Of a stretch of DNA of 64,000 nucleotides, positions 9,237 through 19,098 are shown piece by piece; the stretch's first letter is position 1, and each line of letters opens with the position of its first letter. Made by a program: the position numbers and the translations under genes. Origin of the DNA: Planctomycetota bacterium. GTDB lineage: Bacteria; Planctomycetota; Phycisphaerae; WQYP01. The notes under the pieces are model-generated. The model made no database searches. It was not told the DNA's origin and worked only from the letters and a program-made list of their open reading frames with translations. The stretch spans positions 41,406 to 105,405 of the forward strand of contig JAJZDN010000004.1 in the NCBI GenBank assembly GCA_021805985.1, read 5' to 3'.

Positions 9237-9661
9237 ACATTGGAACCAAGCTGGCTGAATTAGAGTACCTCCGAGACGCAGCGCTGCGGGAAATGGGTGA
9301 CAACGCCACGCATTTGTCGGAACATCTTAAGACACACTATTCTCCGGCCAACATGTTACGGCGACATCTCCGCCCGGCCCTTGGCCTTGCCGGCACTGTC
9401 GCTGTCTTGATTGCTCGAGCCAAAACGCCGCAAAGGGGCGGCCTGCACATGATTTGGTCTCAGTTGTTTAACCGTACGATGAAGCGTTCCCAGAAGAAGC
9501 ACAATACCGATGCCTCTGCCGCAGACCATCCGCCCTCCGGTGGTAATGGTCAACCTTCCGGGGGAACCCCAGAGCAGAACCATCAGGGAATACGGAATCT
9601 GGTCCAGCCGATTATCAGGAATATTCTTCTGGATGTGGCGCAGGCAATTACATGGAGATAG
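9233..9661 (+). CDS. YqjK-like / DUF3618-like small protein
   Basis: This 142-residue protein begins four bases inside the previous gene. The first ~55 residues look helical and charged. A hydrophobic patch (about 44-60, LGLAGTVAVLIA) could be a membrane helix, and a polar Gly/Pro/His-rich stretch follows. The C-terminus is amphipathic. I identify it mainly by position as third in a DUF883-DUF1469 cassette; sequence similarity to YqjK is weak. It closes the operon. Confidence 0.55.
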   Translation: MNIGTKLAELEYLRDAALREMGDNATHLSEHLKTHYSPANMLRRHLRPALGLAGTVAVLIARAKTPQRGGLHMIWSQLFNRTMKRSQKKHNTDASAADHPPSGGNGQPSGGTPEQNHQGIRNLVQPIIRNILLDVAQAITWR

Positions 9662-9905
9662 CTGCCTTTCATATAGCGGCAAATGAAATGTTTTGAACTC
9701 CCCGGTGGAATGAGCAGCGACTATATTAAACCATAAGAAAAGTGTAAGAAAACAAGGCGGGCAATCTGGCCAGACCTAAGTGCCGTCCAAGGGCCCCTGC
9801 TTGCCATATTCTCAAAAAAAATATAAGGATTCATGCACTAACGAGACAAGGGGGGAATAAACGTATAAAATCCACGTTGTACAGGCGTGACGGAAAAAAT
9901 CAGGC

Positions 9906-10958
9906 ATGAATGAGAAATTGCGAAATACAATTGTCGGGCTGACCATTATTGGGGCGCTGGTTCTTATCACATGGGGCGCGTTTTTGCTGGGTCGTGTGCC
10001 GGGTTTTGGTCCTAATACGCCATACGATGTCACACTCCTGACGCCCAACGCGGACGGTCTGACGTATGGTGATCTCGTAACATTCAACGGCGTTACAGTG
10101 GGAACGGTACAAAGCGTGGCCTTAACGCCGGATATGCAATCAGCGACCATTATTATCGGTATATATCGCACCGTTCATTTGCCGGACAATACTTCAGCCC
10201 AGATCGCTTCGAAAACCATCGGCGCCGCGTATGTCTCACTTTTCATGTCCGGAAAAGCCGATGTGAAAATGCTCCCCCGAGATGGCAGTGCACAATTAGA
10301 AGCCAGTGTGGCATCTTCCAGCCTGATTCCCAGTTCCGTGGTCACCGATTTTTCTTCATTGAAATCGCAGTTCGGTTTGCTTAGCAGCAAACTGGACCGC
10401 GTGGCTGACGATCTGCACGCGCTGCTTAAACCAGTGGCGCTAACCAAAGCGCAGGCGGATGGTTCGCAAGCCAATACTTCAGATATGAATAACATCAGTG
10501 CGCTCATTCAACGATTGAACGTCACGGTTAATTCAATCAATGCCTTGGTCGGCAGCGGGAAGCTCCGCGGCCAGGTGCGGGAAATTCTGGCCAATGTAGC
10601 AGTCTCTTCCAGTGAGTTGAAGGGCGTACTTAAGCAATTGTCCTCAACGGTAGGCCGCTTTAACGGTGTTATTACCAAGGCCGGCACAACTGCGACGGAT
10701 ATTGATCGCGTTGCCAAAACGGCCCAGCAGAAAATTGTTGTGTTAAGTGTTAAACTCACAGACGTGCTGGCAAATGTGAACTCTATCACCGAGTCCATTG
10801 CCCAGGGGCACGGCACAGCGGGACGACTGATGAAAGACCCTCGCTTGTATAATTCGTTGCTGCAACTCACCCGCCGCATTAAGGGCACAGTCGATAGTCT
10901 CCATGGCTTGGTAAAGCAAATTAAGGCCGAAGGATTTGATATGAAAGTTGGATTCTGA
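9906..10958 (+). CDS. MCE-domain protein (MlaD-like), membrane anchored
   Basis: This 350-residue protein has an N-terminal transmembrane helix (about 9-29) and then an MCE domain (about 38-115) with the family's GLTYGDLVTFNGVTVGTV core. A long helical region follows (about 140-350), probably a coiled coil forming a periplasmic tube or bridge. MCE proteins bind and pass lipids between inner and outer membranes as part of an ABC system (MlaE permease, MlaF ATPase). Neither partner gene is adjacent, so it must work with components encoded elsewhere. The ribosome site is weak (GACGGA further upstream). Confidence 0.85.
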   Translation: MNEKLRNTIVGLTIIGALVLITWGAFLLGRVPGFGPNTPYDVTLLTPNADGLTYGDLVTFNGVTVGTVQSVALTPDMQSATIIIGIYRTVHLPDNTSAQIASKTIGAAYVSLFMSGKADVKMLPRDGSAQLEASVASSSLIPSSVVTDFSSLKSQFGLLSSKLDRVADDLHALLKPVALTKAQADGSQANTSDMNNISALIQRLNVTVNSINALVGSGKLRGQVREILANVAVSSSELKGVLKQLSSTVGRFNGVITKAGTTATDIDRVAKTAQQKIVVLSVKLTDVLANVNSITESIAQGHGTAGRLMKDPRLYNSLLQLTRRIKGTVDSLHGLVKQIKAEGFDMKVGF

Positions 10959-11051
10959 TTGGCTCGGACTTTATCGCCCAGGGGGTAAACCCTCGGGCCG
11001 GTGGATATTCAGGCATCCTACGGACGCCATGTGAACTCTTAAAGGGCGTGT

Positions 11052-11864
11052 ATGCCACATCAACCATCCGGTAATCCTGCAGCCATGTCCGAAAAAGAGG
11101 TGCTGGATGCGCGGGCCGCGGCATGGCAGAATCGCCCATTGCTGCGGATGGTGTATCACGGCTATTTCCAGTCCATGGCGGAACAGTTTGTACCGCGATC
11201 ATCGGACCGCGGAAAGCCCCATGGCGTGGTGGTGGAAATTGGCGGCGGGGCGGGGCACTTCAAGGCGTTCTATCCGGAAATGATCGTCACCGATCTGGTG
11301 CCGACGCGCCATATTGACTTGGCAGCCGATGCATTGCATCTCCCATTTGCGGATGGTAGCGTGGATAATCTGGTCATGCAGGATGTGCTGCACCATATCC
11401 CTTATCCCCTCTCTTTTTTTTCCGAAGCGCAGCGCATTTTAAGTCCCGGTGGCCGCCTGGTGATGGTTGAACCGTTTATTTCTCCCCTCTCACATGTGCT
11501 GTATGGGCTTTCGCACCCCGAGCCGGTCAATATGCGGGCAAAGATTTTCCGGGAGCCGGGAGATGCGTCTGGTGCTGATCCGGCGGCATTTTCCGGTAGC
11601 GGCGCTTTCGATGCCAATCAGGCAATTCCGACGCTGCTGTTTTTTCGTTATGCCGACAAATTTAGCCGCCGATTTCCCAATTTGGTCGTCCGTGAACGCA
11701 ATGTTCACAGTATGATTGCCTACCCATTATCTGGCGGCTTTACCAAACCTGTGCTTCTGCCGATGCGGGCGGCAGGAGCTGTGCGGGTATTAGAAAACAT
11801 TCTCTCGCCACTGGCACCCTTGCTGGCGTTTCGTATGCTTGTGGCGCTTGAGAAGATTTCCTGA
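11052..11864 (+). CDS. Class I SAM-dependent methyltransferase
   Basis: This 270-residue protein has the glycine-rich SAM motif VVVEIGGGAGHF (about residues 59-70), an acidic second motif after IVTDLVP, and the LHHIPYP/LSPGGRLVMVEPF segments of the Methyltransf_11 fold. The substrate is unknown. A C-terminal extension (about 170-270) lacks recognisable motifs and may form the substrate lid. The start is supported only by a weak AGGG site. The following spacer has a TATAAT at 11908-11913 that may serve the next gene. Confidence 0.8.
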   Translation: MPHQPSGNPAAMSEKEVLDARAAAWQNRPLLRMVYHGYFQSMAEQFVPRSSDRGKPHGVVVEIGGGAGHFKAFYPEMIVTDLVPTRHIDLAADALHLPFADGSVDNLVMQDVLHHIPYPLSFFSEAQRILSPGGRLVMVEPFISPLSHVLYGLSHPEPVNMRAKIFREPGDASGADPAAFSGSGAFDANQAIPTLLFFRYADKFSRRFPNLVVRERNVHSMIAYPLSGGFTKPVLLPMRAAGAVRVLENILSPLAPLLAFRMLVALEKIS

Positions 11865-11942
11865 AAGCCAATTCCGCCCATCACGCGACGCCTCGACAGG
11901 AAAGCACTATAATCCGGCAGACATGTTAATTCGGAGTTATCT

Positions 11943-12446
11943 GTGATTATTGATAGTACGGTTGAACCGGTTCTTCCGCTTTTGCGGGCTGTAGGTAAGA
12001 TCCCCAGTGGATTATTTATTCTTGTCACAGGCGAAGGCCCGCAACTGTCGGCCATGCTGGTGTCCTTTGTCCAGCAGTTGAGTTTCGAGCCGCTGTGCAT
12101 CGGCGTGGCGATTCACAAAGACCGGGAAATCGGTACACGTATTGAAAAGTCTGGCTTTTTTACGCTCAATATATGTTCCGCCGGAGATAAGGGACTGTTA
12201 CGCAAATATGCCCGGCAAGCCTTAACCGGTGATGCAGCGTTGGCCGATGTGATGCACCGCAAATTGCCGGACGGCGGAATCGTCCTGCCCGAAGCTTGCG
12301 CGTTTGTGCATTGCCGTTATTGTGCCCGTGTGAATTATCACGCCGATCATGAGTTATTTATTGGCATAGCCCAGGAGGGTGATCTGACCAGTGATTCCGC
12401 GGCCAAGCCCATGATTCATACGCGGCATGACGGCTCGAAGTATTAG
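11943..12446 (+). CDS. Flavin reductase-like domain protein
   Basis: This 167-residue protein of the flavin-reductase (FMN-binding split-barrel) family starts at a GTG with GGAG upstream. The N-terminal GKIPSGLFILVT and the central EPLCIGVAIHKDREIGTRIEKSGFF-type segment are the FMN-site strands. FTLNICS and the late CARVNYHADHELFIG segment also match the family. Such proteins reduce FMN with NAD(P)H, or use bound FMN for another reductase or monooxygenase. The partner is not evident. Confidence 0.78.
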   Translation: MIIDSTVEPVLPLLRAVGKIPSGLFILVTGEGPQLSAMLVSFVQQLSFEPLCIGVAIHKDREIGTRIEKSGFFTLNICSAGDKGLLRKYARQALTGDAALADVMHRKLPDGGIVLPEACAFVHCRYCARVNYHADHELFIGIAQEGDLTSDSAAKPMIHTRHDGSKY

Positions 12447-12541
12447 TTGGACTACCTTTTATTGAACCGCCTGTTTAACCGCACGAACCGGATGGCTTGA
12501 TTGCGGTGCCTTGATTGTGAATTTAAACTAGGATGCCTTTT

Positions 12542-13687
12542 ATGACAACAACACACCTGCAACATGAATCGTATCCACTGGAGCTAGGCGACCCGGTCAA
12601 TGCGGCGATACTGTCAGTATCGGAAGATCGCATTCAAGGTTTTCACCGCAATCCACTGGGTGAAATCGCCAAGCTTTCGGGAATTCCTGTTCAACAGGTC
12701 ATTGAACGTATCGCAGCCCTGTTAGGCGCTGGCGTGATTCGCCGGGTGCGCCAGACGTTACTAGCTACTAATTTGGCCTCAGGAGCGTTGGTGGCATGGG
12801 AAATACCTGCAATTAATTTAAGTTCCGGCTTTGATTATCTCTTTGAAAGAGATCCTTTTTCCGGGCATGTGGTGATTCGTTCGACCGACGGCGAAACCCC
12901 CGGTTCGAAATATCGTCTGTGGACTACACTTAAAGTGCCACAGGGCTTTTCGCTGGAAAAACATTGCACTTTTCTAATGAAGGCAATTGGCGCTGGGACG
13001 TTCAAGATTATGCCCGCCAAAAGGTTATTTGCACTGGGCGTAGGGCACGTGCGGCGTCGTGGTATGCAGCCGGGCAGTAAATCAGAGGTTCTCGCTGAAG
13101 TGCTGGAAACTAAAACGGTGGAACTTTCTGATCTGCAATGGCAGGTGCTCACGGCCCTAAAACGTGAGTTTTCCCCGGGGGAGTTAGTTGAGAATATCTG
13201 GGAACCGCGTGCCGCCCAGGCGGGCGTAAGCTTGGAAGAGTTTTACACTGTTGCAGATCAACTGCATTCTCTAGGCGTGATTGGCCGCTTTTCAACCTTT
13301 CTCGAACATGTCAAGCCCTTAGCCACCGGAGAAAAAGTCACGCAGTACAACGCGCTATTCCATTGGGCAGTCCCCCACGGCAGGGAAATTGAGGCCGGTC
13401 AGCAGGTGGGGCGGTTTCACATTATGACCCATGCCTACTGGCGCGAAGGCGGGATAGAGTTTGGAAATGTTAATATCATGGGCGTGGCCCACGGCAAAGA
13501 TAAAAATCTGCTCTTGGCGCATAAGGCCGCAATCGATGCACACTTAGCTTCGGTTGGAATTCCCGTTTCCTATACGAACGTTTTCTGGGGAGGCCGAAGC
13601 GAAATAAAGCCCAGCGAAATTGTGCCACAGGCGTATCTGGACTGGTGTCTGGAACAGGGCATCGACCCTGATGCAATGCGGATTTGA
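12542..13687 (+). CDS. Tandem AsnC/Lrp-fold protein, possibly an AhbA/AhbB-like siroheme decarboxylase fusion
   Basis: This ~381-residue protein contains two similar halves. Each has a helical winged-helix-like part (about 15-65 and 190-250) ending in a GVIRR or GVIGRF turn, and then a ferredoxin-like sensory fold. That is the AsnC/Lrp layout shared by transcription regulators and by the siroheme decarboxylase subunits AhbA/AhbB and NirDLGH. Decarboxylases often occur as pairs or fusions, which favours an enzyme over a regulator, but I cannot confirm the catalytic residues. HemQ and CbiX are encoded elsewhere in the window, so tetrapyrrole chemistry is relevant. I chose the ATG at 12542 because the upstream ATG at 12533 lies inside the ribosome site TAGGA. 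Confidence 0.5.
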   Translation: MTTTHLQHESYPLELGDPVNAAILSVSEDRIQGFHRNPLGEIAKLSGIPVQQVIERIAALLGAGVIRRVRQTLLATNLASGALVAWEIPAINLSSGFDYLFERDPFSGHVVIRSTDGETPGSKYRLWTTLKVPQGFSLEKHCTFLMKAIGAGTFKIMPAKRLFALGVGHVRRRGMQPGSKSEVLAEVLETKTVELSDLQWQVLTALKREFSPGELVENIWEPRAAQAGVSLEEFYTVADQLHSLGVIGRFSTFLEHVKPLATGEKVTQYNALFHWAVPHGREIEAGQQVGRFHIMTHAYWREGGIEFGNVNIMGVAHGKDKNLLLAHKAAIDAHLASVGIPVSYTNVFWGGRSEIKPSEIVPQAYLDWCLEQGIDPDAMRI

Positions 13688-14259
13688 TAAATAGTGAATG
13701 TTGGACGTTCTTAAAACCCGCTGCCAGCAGCCCTGTGACAGTATCACCTCCTTCCGCGCTGCGGAAAAATAAAGGCGGGAGGTACCCCCTGGCTTGGCCA
13801 ACTCATAATTTTCATCGCCGTGTAGATGCGGGAAATTCGGAGCTTATTGCGTAGATATAGGCCCTTTGGCATGGTGTTTGCATTAACTGCCTTTAGTTGC
13901 TTTACCCGAAACTAAATCTGATTATTTGGACAATCCCATTGGCATCCGCCGCCTACCGATGCTAAAATAACTAATTCGGATTTAGCTTCCCTCGAAGAAG
14001 GGAGTCGCCGATTCCGATGAGTTTTAGCCGCAGAAGGTGAAAATTCAGAGAACAGCACCAGATAAGGCACAAGGCTCAATTGCGAGTTTTATTCTGCCGC
14101 ATGATGGGCTGTTGGTCCGATGAATGACATGATGCGTATGGAAAGACGCGTCATGGAAATGTTGATAATGTTATTGGCTTCTTGAGTTAATTGTAATTCG
14201 ATGAAGACCTATTGTTTGTGATGCTCCGTCCATCTGTATTGGACGTTCAGGAGAACTTT
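13688..14259. other. Long untranslated region before rpoD
   Basis: About 570 bases have no convincing coding frame. A small inverted repeat TTCCGC-GCT-GCGGAA lies near 13755-13769, without a T-run on the plus strand. A short hairpin forms around TCCCT/AGGGA near 13990-14002. The rest is AT-rich from 13850 on, fitting one or more rpoD promoters. I see no box that defines a known riboswitch or a 6S-like RNA. Confidence 0.4.
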
Positions 14260-16095
14260 GTGAGTCACGCCACCCATTCGCAGGTACAACCGCCCGCCGC
14301 GGTCAGCACGGTTCCATTGGCCAACGCCAGTGCTAATATCCAATTGCTTATAGAAAAAGGAAAATCGCAGGGTTATTTAACCTACGAAGAGCTTAATGAA
14401 CTTTTGCCCGATGACGCCATTGCTCCGGATCGTCTTGATGCGCTGATGCAGCGCTTTGATGAAATGGGCGTGGAACTGCTGGATGAAGCGGAGGGAAATA
14501 AACACATTGCCGCCCCGGCCCCGGATGATCCCGACGAATCTCTGATGCGTGAGGCCGAGGAGGAAATCAACTCCATCAAGGATGAAGATGAGGTTGCGGA
14601 AGTGGGGTCCAAACGCATTGACGACCCCGTGCGAATGTATCTGACGCAGATGGGTGAAATTCCGCTGCTGACACGGGATGAGGAAATCCGTCTGGCCAAG
14701 AAAATTGAGTTAACCCGTATGGCGTTTCGCCGTAAGGTGCTCGAGAGCGACTACTGCATTCAAAGTGCAGTGGACATCCTGGCGCAGGTAGAATCTGGTG
14801 AATTACCTTTTGACCGCACCATGCGCATTTCCACCGCCGAAGTTGATGCCAAGGGAACCATCAGCAAACGCATTCCCCAGAATCTGGGCACCATACGCAA
14901 AATTCTCGTTCAGAATCGTGATGAATGGGATAAAATCCAGGATGCTTCCTCTACGGAAGCTATCAAAGAGGAAATCCGCCGCCGGATGCGTAATCGGCGC
15001 CGCAAGGCTGTTACGCTCCTGGAAGAGCTTTCGCTGCGCACCAGCAAAGTTATTCCCCTGATGAAAAAACTCCAGTCCATCAGCACCAAACTGACGGAAT
15101 TGCACTTGGAACTGCGCAGCAAAACGGCGCGGCTTTCTGAAGATGATCGGCAAGCCATGACCGATGAATACATGGGCCTGATGGATCTGGTGCTCGAAGA
15201 CGCTGAGGCTCTGCAGCGGCGCTGTCAGAGCATTCAGTTGGTATTTAATGAATACGAAGACGCCAAACGTAAACTTTCCGGTGGCAACCTGCGGTTGGTG
15301 GTATCCATCGCCAAGAAGTACCGTAACCGGGGCTTGTCCTTTCTGGATATTATTCAGGAAGGTAACACGGGGCTGATGCGGGCCGTTGATAAATATGAAT
15401 ATCGACGCGGCTATAAATTCAGCACCTACGCCACGTGGTGGATTCGTCAGGCTATTACCCGTGCTATTGCGGATCACGCCCGCACCATCCGTATTCCAGT
15501 ACACATGATTGAAACCATGTCTAAGCTGCGGAATATCAGCAAAAAGCTGCTCCAGGATCTGGGCCGCGAACCAACCATTGAAGAAATTTCCAAGGAAGCC
15601 AAAATGCCGGTAACCGAATGCCGGCGCGTTCTGAAAATAGCCCGGCATCCGATATCCCTGGACCGACCGGTGGGTGAATCCGAGGATTCTTATTTTGGCG
15701 ACTTTATTGAAGATGAGGCGGCCGAAAATCCGGTGGAAACCGCCACGCAGGAAATGTTGCGCGAACGTATTGATCAGGTCCTGAAAACCCTGACCTATCG
15801 GGAGCGTGAAATTATTAAACTGCGCTATGGTATTGGCGACGGCTACACCTACACGCTTGAAGAAGTTGGGCGGATATTCAAAGTGACGCGCGAACGCGTG
15901 CGCCAGGTAGAAGCCAAGGCCCTGCGCAAATTACAACACCCGGTGCGCTCGCGAAAACTTGAAGGTTTTCTGGATGGATCGATCCTGGCCACCCTGGGTG
16001 TCATTCCACCGGGCACGCCCGCAGGATCGGAAGGCACCGAGGAGGATGCGGAGGCTCCCACAGAAAGTGGCGATGCCGATAGTGAAGACAAGTAA
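14260..16095 (+). CDS. rpoD: RNA polymerase primary sigma factor (RpoD/SigA)
   Basis: This ~611-residue group 1 sigma factor directs RNA polymerase to housekeeping promoters. A region 1.1-like N-terminal helical domain is followed by a region 1.2 segment, [17 protein letters not shown] non-conserved region precedes region 2 ([18 protein letters not shown], then the -10-binding [19 protein letters not shown]). Region 3 (IPVHMIE) and region 4 ([26 protein letters not shown]) follow. GTG at 14260 is preferred because AGGAG lies about seven bases upstream. TTG 14212, GTG 14218 and ATG 14221 are in frame but lack such a site. The acidic C-terminal extension (about 30 residues rich in Glu/Asp) is unusual for the family. 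Confidence 0.96.
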   Translation: MSHATHSQVQPPAAVSTVPLANASANIQLLIEKGKSQGYLTYEELNELLPDDAIAPDRLDALMQRFDEMGVELLDEAEGNKHIAAPAPDDPDESLMREAEEEINSIKDEDEVAEVGSKRIDDPVRMYLTQMGEIPLLTRDEEIRLAKKIELTRMAFRRKVLESDYCIQSAVDILAQVESGELPFDRTMRISTAEVDAKGTISKRIPQNLGTIRKILVQNRDEWDKIQDASSTEAIKEEIRRRMRNRRRKAVTLLEELSLRTSKVIPLMKKLQSISTKLTELHLELRSKTARLSEDDRQAMTDEYMGLMDLVLEDAEALQRRCQSIQLVFNEYEDAKRKLSGGNLRLVVSIAKKYRNRGLSFLDIIQEGNTGLMRAVDKYEYRRGYKFSTYATWWIRQAITRAIADHARTIRIPVHMIETMSKLRNISKKLLQDLGREPTIEEISKEAKMPVTECRRVLKIARHPISLDRPVGESEDSYFGDFIEDEAAENPVETATQEMLRERIDQVLKTLTYREREIIKLRYGIGDGYTYTLEEVGRIFKVTRERVRQVEAKALRKLQHPVRSRKLEGFLDGSILATLGVIPPGTPAGSEGTEEDAEAPTESGDADSEDK

Positions 16096-16297
16096 ACCCC
16101 GCGCGGCATCGGCCGAGGTGTTGTATTCGGCTGTTAAAAAAGAGCTTTAATTCTGTACGCCCCCGTTATCGGCACTAAAAGTTCTTGCCTGTAGGCCTTT
16201 CAACCGATATAAGCATTGGGCCCGCAGAGCGTGCTTCAAAATGCAGTCATTACCGCTTTTGGAAGCTGACTCTGTTGCTATTTGAACGGAGGCGCTG

Positions 16298-17158
16298 GTG
16301 CTCTACGATCATGAATCCTCATCCCATAATGACTTAACCACGCGGGATATGTGGCGGGTCTTTCGCATCATGGCTGAGTTTGTGGAAGGCTTTGATGCTT
16401 TGGTCTCTATCGGCCCGGCCGTGACCATTTTCGGATCCGCCCGAACGCCACGCAAAGATCCCTATTATAAAAAAGCTCGACTCCTTGCGGCGATGTTGGC
16501 GCGGAAAAAAATTGCGGTCATTACCGGTGGCGGCCCGGGAATCATGGAGGCCGCTAATTCCGGAGCGCATGACGCGGGTGGCGTTTCCGTGGGGCTGAAC
16601 ATCAGTTTGCCGCATGAACAGCGTGCCAACCCCTACCAGACGATTGCCTTGAACCACCACTATTTTTTTGTACGCAAGACGATGTTCATCAAATATTCCC
16701 ACGCCGTGGTCTGCTTCCCCGGTGGTTACGGCACCATGGATGAATGTTTTGAAACACTCACGCTGATCCAAACGCTAAAAATTGATCCGCGCCCGGTTAT
16801 CCTGATCGGTAGAGACTACTGGCGGGGATTAATTGACTGGTTAAAGAAAACCATGGACAATAAATTTCACACGATCAGCCCCGAAGACCTTAAGCTTTTT
16901 CGCCTGACTGATGATCCGGCCGAAGCTTGCGATATTATTGTCCAAGCTGAAGAGGGCCGGTGCTGGGAGTCCCCAACCCCTGCGTTTTCCGGAGTGAATC
17001 CTGCCCGGCGCATGAGTCCGGAGGGTACACGGATGGGCGTGGCACCGCGCGTCAGTGGCGAAAAAATTGCGCAGCCTCAACTTCCCGTCGAATTAAATCA
17101 GCGCAAGGCAGGGAAGAAAGTGCGGCGTGCTGTAAAGTTGCCGAAGGCGAAAAAATAA
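16298..17158 (+). CDS. LOG-family Rossmann protein (TIGR00730-type)
   Basis: This 286-residue protein has the signature PGGYGTMDE (about residues 147-155) and GGGPGIMEAAN (about 76-86) of the 'lysine decarboxylase-like'/LOG family. Characterised members are nucleotide-5'-monophosphate phosphoribohydrolases, including cytokinin-activating LOG and the nucleosidase PpnN. The C-terminus carries a basic tail rich in Lys, Arg and Pro beyond the core (from about 235). The GTG start at 16298 has GGAGG upstream. It is followed by a modest terminator. Confidence 0.85.
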   Translation: MLYDHESSSHNDLTTRDMWRVFRIMAEFVEGFDALVSIGPAVTIFGSARTPRKDPYYKKARLLAAMLARKKIAVITGGGPGIMEAANSGAHDAGGVSVGLNISLPHEQRANPYQTIALNHHYFFVRKTMFIKYSHAVVCFPGGYGTMDECFETLTLIQTLKIDPRPVILIGRDYWRGLIDWLKKTMDNKFHTISPEDLKLFRLTDDPAEACDIIVQAEEGRCWESPTPAFSGVNPARRMSPEGTRMGVAPRVSGEKIAQPQLPVELNQRKAGKKVRRAVKLPKAKK

Positions 17159-17194
17159 GCTGCAATTTGCCGTGAGGCTTCTAAGATTTCTTGG

Positions 17195-17221
17195 AATCCA
17201 CAGAAGCTCCCTGTGGATTTT
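17195..17221 (+). terminator. Probable terminator of the LOG-family gene
   Basis: AATCCACAG (17195-17203) pairs perfectly with CTGTGGATT (17211-17219) around a seven-base loop. Only about four Ts follow (17218-17221), so termination strength is uncertain. Confidence 0.5.
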
Positions 17222-17472
17222 GCCCATCAGGTGGCCCGATTACTGCCATCCTTTGTCCTAACAAAAGCTATTTAATTCATAATTATGAAAAAACAGGGAA
17301 GAAATCAGATTTAGTTATAAAATCGCTGCGGCTTCGAAGGGATTCCGGATTGCAAATAAAAAATCTCTAAATAGCAATAAAACAATCGTAATTATAGAAA
17401 TAAAATGACATAAATGTGTATTACCATTGCAATGCTTGTAAATTTGCGATTTTTTAAGTATATTCAGGCACT
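17222..17472. other. AT-rich spacer before folC
   Basis: This stretch is strikingly AT-rich compared with its surroundings and has many A/T runs. It probably contains the folC promoter, but several overlapping TATAAT-like hexamers prevent a single call. No gene or known RNA motif is visible. Confidence 0.4.
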
Positions 17473-19008
17473 ATGATTACCGCGAAAAAACGCAAATTAT
17501 CGGTGCCTCCCGCCAAACGCAAACGTGAGAAAGTCTCTCGCGGTAAATTGAAGCGTCATAGTGTCGCTGTGCAAGTCGGAAAAAAGTCATTGCGGCCCAA
17601 AGCTCCGGCGGTTGTTATTAAAGTGGCCCCCGTGTTGCCACCAGAAAATAAAGCTTACGCCAAAGCCATTGATTTTCTCATGAGCCACACCGACTATGAA
17701 CGCATGCGTGTGGTCCGATATAACACCACAACATTTAACCTTGAACGCATGAGGCAGTTTCTCGAGGCACTGGGCAATCCTCATCAAGCGTACAAAACCG
17801 TCCATATTGCCGGAACCAAAGGAAAGGGCAGTACCTGCCATATGGTTGCTGCAATGTTGCGCAATGCCGGGTTTAAAGTTGGTTTATACACCAGCCCTCA
17901 CCTGCTGAATTTGCGCGAGCGGATTTGTGTCAATGGGCAGCATATCAGCGAGGACCAATTCGTCGTGCTGATGAAGCGCATCGAACTGGCTGTAAAAAAG
18001 CTCGGATCCAATAAGCCGACATTCTTTGAAATTCTCACGGCTATGGGTTTTGCCCATTTTGCCGATGAGCATGTTGAGATAGCGGTGATTGAAACTGGCC
18101 TGGGCGGACGTTTGGATTCCACCAATGTGATCACTCCGGAAGTTACAGCAATTACCAATATAAGTTACGATCACATGGCGGTGCTGGGAAATTCCCTAAC
18201 CAAAATTGCTGAAGAAAAAGCCGGAATTTTCAAGAAAGATGTGCCCGCGCTTTCCTGCCTTCAGGAACCGGAAGTCGCTGCCACGCTTAGCCGGGTGGCC
18301 CAGCACGTACATGCTCCGTTGGAATTTGTCGGCACGGATATTGAATTCAGCCATCGCTTTGAAGTCACGCGCCCCGTCGGTCCGCACGTCCGCGTATCCT
18401 TAACCACTGTGCGGTCGCATTTCGAGCATTTGACTGTGCCGTTAATTGGCGAGCATCAGGCGGTCAACTGCGGTTTGGCGCTGGCCATTCTGGATAAACT
18501 CAAGGCCCGCGGACTGCAGTTCAGCGATTCCAAGGCCGTGGCCGGCCTTCAGGATGTCGATTTGCCCGGCCGCATCGAAACCGTTTGGCATGATCCGCGC
18601 GTGATTATCGACGGTGCACACAATGCGGCGTCGGTAAAAGCCCTGTTCCGTGGCATCAGCCAATATATTCCTTATGACAGCATGGTTGTTATCTTTGGTT
18701 GCAACTGCGATAAGGACATTGACGGCATGTTGGAGCAGGTATCCCTGGGAGCTGATAAAGTCATTTTTACTCGCTCGCACAACAATCCTAAAAGTGCCAG
18801 CCCCAATGATCTTTCCGCACGCTATGTGGATCGCTTTGGAAAAATGGCCCAGGCGACGGAAACCTTCGCAGATGCCATGGATATTGCCGCCCGCGCCATT
18901 TCCCGTGAGGACCTCATCACCGTAACGGGTTCGTTTTATCTCATCGGGGAAGCAAAACGCCTATTCATGGGCCGCACCGCCTCAAACAATCACAGTGCGT
19001 CGTTATAA
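17473..19008 (+). CDS. folC: Folylpolyglutamate synthase / dihydrofolate synthase
   Basis: This Mur-ligase-family enzyme adds glutamate to dihydropteroate and to folates. The ATP loop AGTKGKGSTCHM is at about residues 114-125 and is followed by the GLYTSPHLLNLRERI segment. ETGLGGRLDSTNVI and the later IDGAHNAAS match FolC. The protein is 511 residues against a usual ~420-440, owing to a very basic Lys/Arg/Pro-rich N-terminal extension of about 60 residues. The start at 17473 lacks a clear ribosome site, so part of this extension may not be translated. Confidence 0.9.
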   Translation: MITAKKRKLSVPPAKRKREKVSRGKLKRHSVAVQVGKKSLRPKAPAVVIKVAPVLPPENKAYAKAIDFLMSHTDYERMRVVRYNTTTFNLERMRQFLEALGNPHQAYKTVHIAGTKGKGSTCHMVAAMLRNAGFKVGLYTSPHLLNLRERICVNGQHISEDQFVVLMKRIELAVKKLGSNKPTFFEILTAMGFAHFADEHVEIAVIETGLGGRLDSTNVITPEVTAITNISYDHMAVLGNSLTKIAEEKAGIFKKDVPALSCLQEPEVAATLSRVAQHVHAPLEFVGTDIEFSHRFEVTRPVGPHVRVSLTTVRSHFEHLTVPLIGEHQAVNCGLALAILDKLKARGLQFSDSKAVAGLQDVDLPGRIETVWHDPRVIIDGAHNAASVKALFRGISQYIPYDSMVVIFGCNCDKDIDGMLEQVSLGADKVIFTRSHNNPKSASPNDLSARYVDRFGKMAQATETFADAMDIAARAISREDLITVTGSFYLIGEAKRLFMGRTASNNHSASL

Positions 19009-19098
19009 TATCAGTACTTATTTCCAATAGTGCACCGCCCGGACCCGCACCGCTTGTTCAAAGATGGTTTACCGCATGCGTGTTGCTACAATACAGGC

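Noticed and set aside
13740..14200. Structured RNA (6S-like or riboswitch) before rpoD
   Set aside because: Only small isolated hairpins could be found by eye; no known core motif. A covariance-model search would be needed.
14803..15648. 281-codon antisense frame inside rpoD
   Set aside because: Mirror frame of a conserved GC-biased gene; composition and position explain it.
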